The notes under the pieces were generated by a model. That model had not been told where the DNA came from, did no database searches, and worked only from the letters and a program-made list of their open reading frames with translations. DNA of 64,000 nt from Strobilurus pachycystidiatus (Eukaryota > Basidiomycota > Agaricomycetes > Agaricales > Physalacriaceae). The stretch covers positions 186,001 through 250,000 of the forward strand of contig JAHLMK010000020.1 of the NCBI GenBank assembly GCA_019915135.1. Direction: 5' to 3'. Below, in pieces: positions 24,081 to 34,990 of the stretch (the first letter of the stretch is position 1; the number at the start of each line of letters is the position of its first letter). Made by a program: the position numbers and the translations under genes.

Positions 24081-24108
24081 ACCAGGGACACGGCAATCAA
24101 GACCCCGG

Positions 24109-24178
24109 CGATGACAACTAACACACCAATTTAGTAGCCTCGCGATGACAACTAACACACCAATTTAGTAGCCTTATG
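24109..24178. repeat. ~37-bp tandem duplication
   Basis: GCGATGACAACTAACACACC followed by AATTTAGTAGCCT is present twice in tandem. Non-coding. Confidence 0.9.
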
Positions 24179-24529
24179 TACTGTAGCGCATCAGAATCGT
24201 CAAACCGCCCGAAATGAACAGTTGCAAGACGTCCGAAAACTCAAATTGGCACCCCGTCGTCTTCAATTGCGAAATAATGATTAGATACAAGACGGTCCTG
24301 GCTGCATCGGATGCCGTCATTACTCTTGTCGCACCCTGTTTTCTTCGGGCCTTCTAAGTGCTTTCCTTACGGTTGGGCACCTGTATTCCTTTCTATCTAA
24401 TATCCTCACTGTGTCAAATTCGCGTTCCTCGATTCCCCATCGTACAACTTCTGTTCCGAATAATTTTTCTTTGTCACGAATACACGACAAAGGCTTACCT
24501 CTGCTACATACACGTCGGACCATCAGAAG

Positions 24530-25842
24530 ATGTCCCAAGAGCCAGGCATACTACGTTCTTCCCGTACCCGCTCGCGATCTCGCAACGATTTTTCGGAGTC
24601 GCATGGTGAGGGGACGGATACCGAGGAAGCGGAACCAAGTCCTATACAATACGCGGTACTGTAGACTTTCGACCGGATTTTCGCATAACGCATCACGGAC
24701 CCTTGTGAAATGAAGATCTGAGCCTAAAATCACGCATCACAGAGCTTCTGAATTGAGTACGCAGGCTTAAAAAGGTAATTTTTTGGGCCCGCCTGGCGGC
24801 GGGCTTACTAAATAAGGTAATAACCGAGGTAATGAAGATCTACTCCACAGGTTTTGGGTGTCACGGTCCAAACACCATGAAGATCCGGTCAAAAGTCTAC
24901 AGTACTCTACGCACTTTTAGCTCAGGTATGTCCCTGTGTTTTTTTTAAAAAAAGAAAAGACAATATACCGTTTTGACGGAGATTAGACGTGTTTTCCAAC
25001 CGACGAAGAGATTGAGCACATATGCCGTTCGATTGGGATGAGCGCTCAACGGGTGAAAGTCTGTCGTCACTTTGCTACATATACGCAAATGCTGATGTTG
25101 TTCTAACTTTTCAGGTCTGGTTTCAAGTATGCGCTGTAATTTTGTTTCCAATATATGTTCCTAATTTGAGGTGTATCTTCAGAGCCAACGGCAGAAGGCA
25201 TCTCGCCACCGTTGCCGACAATCCGACGCTCCCTTGACGCGACGAGAGCAATACGGTCCGTATCCCACTGCGGGAGATTCTGTCATTATTGGTCCACCTC
25301 CTGGTGTTGGCGGTCCGTCGTCGTCAGCGTACCATGGTCGGTGCACAAGATTTGGATATCCACAACCCTCTGTCAGCTATCCCTCCGGTACTAATCCTTG
25401 CTCTGGGTCATTGGGCCAATCGAGCCTTCAGCTGCTCGAGCAAGGAACGCCTGATCCAGTCCCGGAATTCATCCCGCGAGGATACAGTCCGCCCAGGCGT
25501 CAAAGCGGACCTTATGTATTTCTCCGGACACCCTCTCCTGGTCTCATACTCCCTTCTCCTCCATTGACAATCCCAACTCTACGACACCCACCCCCATGGA
25601 ATGCACCTCGTCTTCCGCCGATTCTCGGTCCTGCGACGGAAGCAGAGCTATCGCCCGTCGAAACCTCTCCACCCATGACACTGCCTCCACTCGCACACGG
25701 GATGTCTTCGCCGCGACTGTCGCGTCCTGCGGGTCGCTATGATCCCGTGCGCGAAGTGGTGATCCCTTTTAGAAGCAATCCTCCGGCGCCATTTCAGCCC
25801 CCCGAGTCACGATGTTGTTGGAACGAAGATAAGTTTGTTTGA
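24530..25842 (+). pseudogene. homeodomain transcription factor gene with a MITE inside the homeobox
   Basis: ATG at 24530 opens an Arg/Ser-rich N terminus. Exon 1 (24530-24925) is cut by the MITE at 24659-24902. Without the MITE and one TA the exon stays in frame into LYALLAQ. Later exons are 24987-25058 (FPTDEEIEHICRSIGM, helices 1-2), 25115-25126 (a 12-nt exon, VWFQ) and 25183-25842 (SQRQKASRHR plus a Pro/Ser-rich tail). The product would be about 297 aa. The VWFQ..R core marks a homeodomain, a helix-turn-helix DNA binder. The normally invariant Asn51 is Ser here. With the MITE present the reading frame meets TAG at its third base pair block (CTGTAG), so the gene is interrupted unless the MITE is spliced out. 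Subfamily not assigned. Confidence 0.75.
24659..24902. mobile_element. 244-bp MITE, copy 2, inside the homeobox exon
   Basis: Inverted ends CTGTAGACTTTYGACCGGA (24659-24677 and complement at 24884-24902, one mismatch) lie between TA dinucleotides (24657-24658, 24903-24904). A GC-rich palindrome GCCCGCC/GGCGGGC sits mid-element. The length equals copy 1 (244 bp) and the terminal pattern CTGTAG..TTTCGACC is shared, while the interiors have diverged. Confidence 0.88.
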
Positions 25843-27012
25843 CAAACCCCTCGCCCACCTTGCTATGGTACCCTACCTGCTCGCAGGCTCCTATTTGTCG
25901 GCTGAATACTTGCAGTGTTTTGATGTTGAATCTTTCGAGGTATCCACTATATGTTTTCTCCGTGGAAGTGCAGTCCTCTCCGTGAACTTGCTGGAATACT
26001 TAAATTACGTGTATGATTTAATGTACAGTGGAATGATCACACACTGAACGTCGTCGTATACCATCACCGCGCACTGTGCCGGATGTGTAAGGGCAGAGTA
26101 AGGGTAAGGATGATCGTGGTAACGGCTCTCCCTGCACGGCGATCTCCGATGGCTATTTTGCCTCTTCACTCTTTCCTTATCACCGCGTTATCCTTTGCAA
26201 CTTTTCTATTTAAGTCTCACTACGCGGCTGGGAAGCTCACCGCTTCGCCCACTCTGGAAAAGCCGTCGACCTCCACCAGTTCTCTTTCATGTCGTCCCAC
26301 GGCACGCGGATTCCCTCGACTCTTCTAGCGTTCCCCAGCGTCTCGTCATTGCTCAATGCCCTCCCACATGCAACAAGTCTCCAGGATGTTGCGCTTCAAC
26401 CCACCACAGCGTCTTCCACCCTAGCCAGTCAGCAAAAGGTGTGTGTATGTGGCCCTTCTCTCCATTCCGACTGTAAGTATGACCTCCCTTCCAGCTGCGC
26501 GACTGCATGACACTAGCCTTGTCGGTGCAGAGCCCACCGCCACCTCGGGAGAATCTTTTGTGGCAGGTCCGTCGCTCGTATCTTGTCCAAACACGCCGCT
26601 GACCCTGTTGGTCATTTCAGCCGTCGCCGTCATCACAGTGTGATTGCTTGATGATGGGAAAACCAGTCAGTCCTGTAGTCTCCTGGGCTGTAACGAGGGG
26701 TTGGGACGTCTGACTCGCTTGCAGAAAAAGTCAACATGACTTTCGTTCCCTGTACTGCGCTTTTCTTGGTTCATAGAAACGTCTGGATCTCTGCGGACGA
26801 TTACTAGCACCCGGCTGGGTTGCTAGTTGTTGCATATGTGCTTGATTTTATTCCTTTCCGCTTCGTTCGCTGCCATTGCTCGCATGCCATCATCATACAT
26901 CATAGACCGTTGTGTTCCTAACATGTATCATCTCTTGTTCTTCCTATGTAAGTACTGTAATTTATGAATGTGCGGTCCGGTTCGGACCCCGACTCTTGAC
27001 TTATGACCAAAG
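25843..27012. other. mostly gene-free
   Basis: 3' flank of the homeodomain gene, then a possible small plus-strand Ser/Thr-rich ORF (about 26289-26510, MSSHGTRIPSTLLAFPSV...) and another hydrophobic-ended frame to 26643 (TPLTLLVISAVAVITV). These might be two exons of a small membrane or secreted protein, but the join was not established. Confidence 0.3.
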
Positions 27013-27124
27013 TAGTCTCGTTATACCATCCGCTTACGGACCCCTACCCTATAAGGGAACCCTTCCGTAACCAAGGGTTCCCTTATAGGGTAGGGGTCCG
27101 TAAGCGGATGGTATAACGAGACTA
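27013..27124. mobile_element. 112-bp perfect foldback element with 9-bp target duplication
   Basis: Two 52-bp arms (27013-27064 and 27073-27124) are perfect reverse complements around an 8-nt spacer CCGTAACC. The unit begins TAGTCTCG, ends CGAGACTA and is flanked by the direct 9-bp repeat TGACCAAAG (27004-27012 and 27125-27133). Perfect arms and a perfect duplication indicate a very recent insertion. The 9-bp duplication and TAG...CTA ends match those of elements A and B at 52-59 kb. Confidence 0.93.
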
Positions 27125-27939
27125 TGACCAAAGTATCAACGAAGTCCTTCCAAATTAAGAAGTCACGCAGGTACGGGCCGCCAAAACGCTCTAATTCGTG
27201 TTTGGGACTACCTACACACATTCTAACTACGAGATTACGCGCCAAAGACGCTTAAAGTGGCGCAAAAATGTATATGAATGTCTCTAGATAAGAGACAAGA
27301 GAAAATTGTGCGGGCATTTGGTCGGACTCGAACCCCCGGACGGCAGTTGCCGCGGGCCCGGGTGCGTACGCAGGTGGAGGGATAGCGTTTAGTTCGAACG
27401 TGCCATCACGTTCGAGGATACAGGTATCATCCCTCGATCCTCCTTTCCTCCACACGCCCGCCCACCCGTGCGACCAGCGACGAGGATACAGAAAAAAAGA
27501 CGAACAGTGCAGAGAAGCCCGCAGCAAACGAGACAGCCGACGAGTGTCGTTATGGGGACATGGCTGACAGACGACCAAGATTGATTTGGCTTGGAGTGCG
27601 TCGTTTTTCTTTGGCGGTGCGTTGCGTTGGCTGGTCTGGTCAGGAGGCTGGAATGAGACTGTAGTTTGCTGTAGATTGTTTGGACGGTCGAGGGGCACGA
27701 GCAGGACGCATATCATGATTCAAACACGCTCCATGCGAGCCAGCCCGAGCGGTGCACCGTTTCGCACGCTGGCACCGTCGCCAGGACTTGACAAGGCTGC
27801 GGTCAGTACGCTTGCCGCCTACGAACAGCGTGGAGGGTTTTATATTCGTCGCTTGCCTACCTGCGCACCGTGCCCGTTGCCTGCCGTTGCTGTTGTCGCC
27901 GCCTTTCATCTCGCCTCCATTCATCCCTTTATCCATGCT

Positions 27940-29568
<1,629 letters not shown>

Positions 29569-30009
29569 AGACACCCGGTCATGACGCCGTCCCTTCCGCA
29601 GTCGTCGTTGGATTATCTACGCGTGTCGCCTCGGACGTTGTCTCACCCACTCCCCTCTCCCTTGCTCTTCCTCATCCATTATTAGTGTATCATGTGCGTT
29701 CGTGGTTTCAATATAGATATGTATATATATTCTCCCCTTCTTCGTCCGTTCGTTGTAGTGGTTGCCTACTTGTGTGGATTCGGTGGTGTTGCGCGGGGTC
29801 AGACCATTATGCGCTCACGTTCACAGATATCCAGACTTTTTGTGGCGGCGTACTGGTAAGGGAGGTTACGGGCATCCTCGAGGGACGTGGGTTGTCTCGA
29901 TAGAGCTATTGCAGTCGCAGACTTCCTCGGATTCTCGTCGGGATCTAGGTCCAACGCTGCTTTTAGGTCTGGAGGGGAAGAAATACACCTCGTGCACCAA
30001 GAGTGAGTG
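29569..30009. other. intergenic, possible permease remnants
   Basis: 3' flank of the PP1 copy. Any first exons of the permease would lie here, but none could be read. Confidence 0.3.
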
Positions 30010-30879
30010 GCCGCAAATCTTTCATCGATAGCGTCACACGACCTCCCGTTAGACTGGGTGTTCGCTGTCACCTACCTCGAAATCATCGGCATTATCATCG
30101 GTCAAGTCCTTGTCGGTATTGAGGGTGATTGGATCGGACGTGAGTGTCATTTCTACACATGCCATATTCGCACTAATAACTCTTGCAGGTAAATTCGGTC
30201 TCGTCCAGGATGCCGTCATGTTCATTGGCGTGATTCTTCTCATGTCCGTCTTGGGTTATCGCTTATGGCATATCCCTCTTCGTCTACGGCGTTGGTGTCG
30301 GCGGCGAATACCCCATGACCTCCACCCGCTCTCTCGAGAACCGTCTTACCGGCGCCGCTGGTCGCCGCGATGACCGTCTCTACCGCGGTCTTAACGTGGT
30401 GCTTGCCTTCCTGATGCAAGGCTGGGGCCAAGTCTTCAACCATTGCATGCTCATGATCCTACTCATGATCTTCCACCACGGAAGCCACGAACCTCCCTAC
30501 TGCGCCGTCTCGACACAATACACTCATCGAGTATCCTTCGGCATCGTCGACATCCTCCATTTGTGGTTGATCTACTACCGCTACTACAAAATCAAGGGTG
30601 AGTGGATGTGAGTATCCTCGAATGCTCTAACACAAGCATGCAGATGCTGATACCGTGGTCAACACTGCCAAGAAACGCCAGAATGTGACCGGGTACGATG
30701 CCCAGTCCCTCGGGCTTATAGGCTCTCACTACTGGCACCGGTTGTTGGCTACCACTGGTGGATGGTTCTGCAACGATTTCTTCTTCTACGGCAACAAGAT
30801 CTTTGCGGGGACATTCATCAGTGTCATTCATCCTGGTGCTTCGCTCTTCGTGACTTTGGTTCGCGGGCAGCGCAGCTGA
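30010..30879 (+). pseudogene. MFS inorganic-phosphate permease fragment (PHO84/GIT1-like)
   Basis: Exons 30041-30139, 30189-30598 and 30644-30879 carry permease blocks: WVFAVTYLEIIGIIIGQVL, KFGLVQDAVMF, SLFVYGVGVGGEYPMTSTRS, LENRLTGAAGRRDDRL, VVLAFLMQGWGQVFN, TQYTHRVSFGIV, YDAQSLGLIGSHYWHRLLA and TTGGWFCNDFFFYGNKIFAG. GGEYPMTSTRS is typical of this phosphate/phosphodiester transporter group. A deletion near 30250 removes about 10 residues and shifts frame. The N-terminal exons are missing, and the C-terminal half is replaced by unrelated frame after FISVIHPGAS. Family members import phosphate across the plasma membrane with about 12 helices; this piece has only part of them. Confidence 0.85.
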
Positions 30880-31418
30880 TGCTGACTTGGACCGACGTGA
30901 CGAGCGAGATCGAGCGAGCGAACAAAGCGAACACAATGGAATCAATGAGATGGACGAGAGAGAGAGAGAGAGAAGGAATGTTGAGAGAGGGAAGGGAAGA
31001 TAACGAGTTGATTTGAGCAATTATATATTTGCATGCTTCTTCTACTGTACTGTACATCCATTCCATCAAAGTTTAACTTACATTCGTCTCTGAGAATGAA
31101 TTCGCAAGCCCGAAATAAATGACTGATACCGGCCTGTCTTGGCTGTCCGTCCGTCCCATACCAATGTGCAGATTCTTTGGTCAAGGTCGGCCGCGCGGCG
31201 CGAATTCTTTGAACAAGGTCGCGCGGGGGTCCTCAATGAGGTCGCACATTCGTCGCCTCTCGTCTCACAGATCCTGCAATCCTTTGCTTTGTAACACTGC
31301 ACTGCTTGAAATGAGCTCAGAATTATTCAATTGCAATGGGAGGAAAACCCATAGATAGGCGGCGTCTTGTATGATATGATATCAAGAAATGAGAACTGAT
31401 ACATTGGATTGGAGGCAA
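30880..31418. other. no gene; GA-rich run
   Basis: (GA)n low-complexity sequence at about 30954-30972. No supported gene. Confidence 0.4.
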
Positions 31419-32105
31419 CTATAGTTTCACAATCAACCCGCTACCTCCGCCGCCCACTTCCTGATGAAACTTGATGTCAGGACCGACAGATTCGGCGAAT
31501 GGAACGTCTGTACCAGATGCGGGACTGGACGTTGGATATGTTACAGTCTCGGCTGTTTTGTCTGAGATGCGTACATTCGAGGTGTCGGAAGTCGATACAT
31601 GTTGATGGAGGGAGTAGTAAGACGCCATAACTAAGTCATTGGTTAGTAGTAAAACGCGAGCGAAAGAAAGTTGGGAGATACTTGGTCCCGGCTTAGCTTG
31701 ACGAACTCCATCGAGGGAGGGTGCCACCAGAACAAACTAGTATTCTCAGTCACCCTAGAGGAAAGACCCGATGCGCCAAGCAAAGACATGCGGAGAGCGG
31801 GAGCTGGAAGAACAGCGTGACAAGGAAGACTTCTTCGTGCGACAGGTCTACAGACATAGCACGTCAAAACATTGGTATCAGCGCTGCTTAGACACTCACC
31901 AAGCCAGATTCGATCCTCGAGCGAAGCAGTACGAACTAAGTCGTCTGACTGCTCAAACTGACAACTACTGCGAACAACACATAATACCACGTCCGATACC
32001 TTCCTAGCGCGGTACTGTGCCACATTCCCTTCCGGAGGAGCGCGTTTTGATTGCCAAATGGAGGAGGGCACTGACGATGAGCGGACCAGATACTGGCCCC
32101 GTTAA

Positions 32106-32321
32106 TAAGGACAGACGGACAGCGCGGGGATGGGAGTGCAAAGAGCGGACGGTCCAAGCAAGGTCTATTGACGGTGATGGGGGCAAAAGGCAAGCAAGAA
32201 CTACTGACTACGGCTACGTACGATGTAAATATAGAAAGTATGAGTCAAGATAAAATAAACAGCGAGTGATCGCGATACAGTGAAAGGATCGGTGACGTAG
32301 CTGTGAACTCAGATTCCAACA
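32106..32321 (-). repeat. 3' LTR of the gag-only element
   Basis: 216 bp; identical by eye to 33413-33628. Preceded on the left by target duplication GTTAA. Confidence 0.9.
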
Positions 32322-32369
32322 CTCCCACTAGTTCACAGCTCGAAGACAACCGAAAATCTCCCACTGCTT

Positions 32370-33161
32370 TTAGAGAGCATAATGAGGGGCGTACGCAATG
32401 CTGGCATGCGGTGCCGATGCAGACTGGGAGGTGAGATTGAATGGGAAAGTTCCGCACTCGTTGCGGAAGTGTCCAACACCGCCACATTTGTGGCATGTAA
32501 TGGTGGAGCGATCAACGGGGGTACGACGCGGACCACCAGCAACAAGAGCACTGGAGGTGGCAGCCTCAAGAGCAATTTCGTGCTCATTGGCCAGGCGGGC
32601 TTCCTCGTTAAGGATACGAGTGACAACGTAGTCGAGTTTATTGTGGTCGGGGTGGGAATCGAGAGCAATGACAAGTCGGTCGTATTCGGCGGGAAGGGAA
32701 GCGAGGATAAACGAAATGACCAGGCGGTCGGAGCAGACCTCGCCAAGGTCGGTGAGCTTCTGCACGGTGGACTCGATGGATCCAATGTGGTCACGCATGG
32801 ACACGTTGGCCTTCCTCTTGTTTCGGAAGAGCCCCAAGAACACGGTGATGACAGTGCTGAGGCCGTCTGTGGTGTGGAAGGTGCGAATACTCTCCCACGC
32901 CTCAGCGGAAGACGGCATCTTGCGAGTGAGGTGAAACTGATCGGTATCGATGAGCTCAACGATGCGCGACATGGCCTCCTCGTCCCGCTTCACCCAAGAC
33001 TGGACAGCCTTGGAGTTGGGGGAACCTAAGGGGCGTGGCTCAGCACCGCTGACAACAGCCCAGACGCGAGCTTTGGTGAGCGACATCTGGGTAGCATAGG
33101 ACCAGTTGCTGTAGTTGGTATTGTCGAGGATGATGGTACGGGAAGCGGGTTTAGACGACAT
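32370..33161 (-). CDS. copia-type Gag polyprotein with CCHC knuckle
   Basis: ATG at 33161 gives about 263 aa to the stop at 32370; the open frame extends upstream into the LTR. The N terminus ILDNTNYSNWSYATQMSL is the usual copia gag opening. A UBN2-like helical body follows (AWESIRTFHTTDG, VSMRDHIGSIESTVQKLTDL, ILASLPAEYDRLVIAL), then a CCHC zinc knuckle CHKCGGVGHFRNEC near residue 235. It would package the RNA into virus-like particles. It ends shortly after the knuckle, without fusion to protease. Confidence 0.92.
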   Translation of the reverse strand: MSSKPASRTIILDNTNYSNWSYATQMSLTKARVWAVVSGAEPRPLGSPNSKAVQSWVKRDEEAMSRIVELIDTDQFHLTRKMPSSAEAWESIRTFHTTDGLSTVITVFLGLFRNKRKANVSMRDHIGSIESTVQKLTDLGEVCSDRLVISFILASLPAEYDRLVIALDSHPDHNKLDYVVTRILNEEARLANEHEIALEAATSSALVAGGPRRTPVDRSTITCHKCGGVGHFRNECGTFPFNLTSQSASAPHASIAYAPHYAL

Positions 33162-33412
33162 GATGACGGCGATGGCACGATGACGGTGGAGACGGCACAA
33201 AGAGAATTGCACGATGACGATGGAGATGGCACGGTGATGATAGCAAAGGACTGGTGATGGCACAGAGAACGACGGCACGGAGGACGATGGCACGATGGCG
33301 GGTGATGGCACTGATGGCACGAGAGTCGACGGCGATGACAACGACGACGATGAGAAGGTAGAAGCGCAGGGGTCGATGTGATGGTGATTAGCGACGGTCG
33401 GGGCCCATAACC

Positions 33413-33628
33413 TAAGGACAGACGGACAGCGCGGGGATGGGAGTGCAAAGAGCGGACGGTCCAAGCAAGGTCTATTGACGGTGATGGGGGCAAAAGGCAA
33501 GCAAGAACTACTGACTACGGCTACGTACGATGTAAATATAGAAAGTATGAGTCAAGATAAAATAAACAGCGAGTGATCGCGATACAGTGAAAGGATCGGT
33601 GACGTAGCTGTGAACTCAGATTCCAACA
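33413..33628 (-). repeat. 5' LTR of the gag-only element
   Basis: 216 bp; in the coding direction it is followed by GGTTATGGGC, where a primer-binding site would be expected. Followed on the right by target duplication GTTAA. Confidence 0.9.
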
Positions 33629-34140
33629 GTTAAGACACCATCGTCGGCAAAGTGTCTGAAGAATTGTGAGTCGCCGAGAACGCACCGCATACTGACGATA
33701 ACAAACCTGTAATTTTTGTGCACAGACATGAAGGCGAACGATGACTTGCCCGGAGCGGCTGCACGTCTTTGGTCGCGGTAGTCTATGCGACCAGCGGGAG
33801 GCGTTGGTTTAGTTTGATCTGAACCAGATAATGATACCGTTATAGGGCTTGAGGACGAGAAGACTCGGGTTGATCCCGATGAATTGTGCTATGAGTCCAA
33901 ATGATATACAGTAGCGAGCAGCTAGGAAGAACACGCTCATTAGGCGGGAGCATGCGGGACCGAGAGGCGAGCAATACCTGCGACGATCCATAACTTATAC
34001 ACGTTCGAAGATCATTGTGAGTTGAGTGGAGTTTCCGCGAGAGTAGATGCAGCATAAAGGATGGCGCCAATTGAACGGAACTTTTCGCCCGCCTTTTTGG
34101 AGTCTATAGAGAATGAGCATGGAGAACGACCATGTTCACG

Positions 34141-34990
34141 GCAATTGGGCGGCGTGGAGGTGAAATGAGATATGGAAAGACGACCCTGTGGTACCGGTAC
34201 TGGCAGCGAGAATACGGCCGGGGAAGCATTACGCACTTGAGGGGTTAAAGACGGGCGAACGCGAACGCGGGAAGGGAACAGGATGGGACACGCCGGCCAG
34301 TCTAGAGCGCGTGGGAAAGTATTCCGCTGCAGCGCCAGGAGCAGTGCTGGGCATGCGAGAGTTGGACTATGCGACCGCTAAAGTGGAGGGCTCCTCGTCT
34401 TCAATCTCGTCTTCGTCACCCTGGGGCCCGTGATTGGATTTGAAGCTAGACATTTGCAATCAGTCAAGCCGCCAGAGATACCCGCGTCGGCGACAGCGCA
34501 CCTGGACGATCCTGCCTAGTAGGCTAGTAGACAGAGCCTCATTCCAAGTTAAGCAAGCCGTGTTGACTCTTCATGGTCCGTGTTCAAGTTCTGTTCGGCG
34601 AAATGCGTTGCCGATTGGCAGGCAAATTTGTGACTTGATCAAATCAAACTCTCGTCATCAAACTTGTATCAAGCGGTCCACCCTGGGTCCACCTGCCTTC
34701 TCTTCTCTCGTCCACCCCACGACGGCGCTCTTGACCATTCGGCGACGGCCCCCTTCCCGATGGTATTGGCGGATGAGGATTATTGTTTGTTCTCTATTCA
34801 AAGTGGCCCACGCGACTCAACCACGAAGGAGGGTGAAAGACGGGACTATGCAAGAGGGACTGCTGGTGAACAGACGTTGACGAGAGAGTCAGATAACTGC
34901 GCACCTGTCACTTTCGAGGTGTGTGCTATAAAGTTACATTTCATCTGGGTGCTAAGAGTGTCAAGGTGGCGGACCTGTATGGTCCGTCTG
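34141..34990. other. no gene recognised
   Basis: Short conflicting frames only; probably the upstream region of the 35-36.5 kb gene. Confidence 0.3.

Larger units (their letters stand above)
32106..33628 (-). mobile_element. gag-only copia-type LTR retrotransposon (1,523 bp)
   Basis: Two 216-bp direct repeats, identical by eye, bound a single gag gene on the minus strand. The target duplication GTTAA flanks the unit (32101-32105 and 33629-33633). In the coding direction the LTR starts TGTTGGAATC and ends TCCTTA. There is no protease, integrase or reverse transcriptase: the space between LTRs is only about 1.1 kb. Identical LTRs imply recent insertion, so the element must have moved with enzymes supplied by a full-length relative. 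Confidence 0.92.
31419..34140 (-). pseudogene. hypothetical, probably multi-pass membrane protein gene split by a copia element
   Basis: Minus-strand pieces lie on both sides of the LTR element. Right of it, exons include LMSVFFLAARYCISFGLIAQF near 33930 and MRCVLGDSQFFRHFADDGVL ending at 33634. Left of it the same frame resumes (TGPVSGPLIVSALLHLAI) at about 32100, and later pieces end at 31419 (FHQEVGGGGSGLIVKL). The reading frame is continuous across the target site when one GTTAA is counted, so the retroelement entered an exon. Hydrophobic segments suggest a membrane protein, perhaps of the basidiomycete DUF6533 type, which I could not confirm. The left part after 32010 contains a stop and may belong to a different gene. 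Confidence 0.3.

Noticed and set aside
27307..27375. tRNA-like patch on the minus strand (GGGGGTTCGAGTCC B-box, CGGCAACTGCCG arm)
   Set aside because: T-stem pairs fail and no acceptor stem or A-box of normal spacing exists; at best a decayed relative of the 6.1-kb tRNA-like gene.
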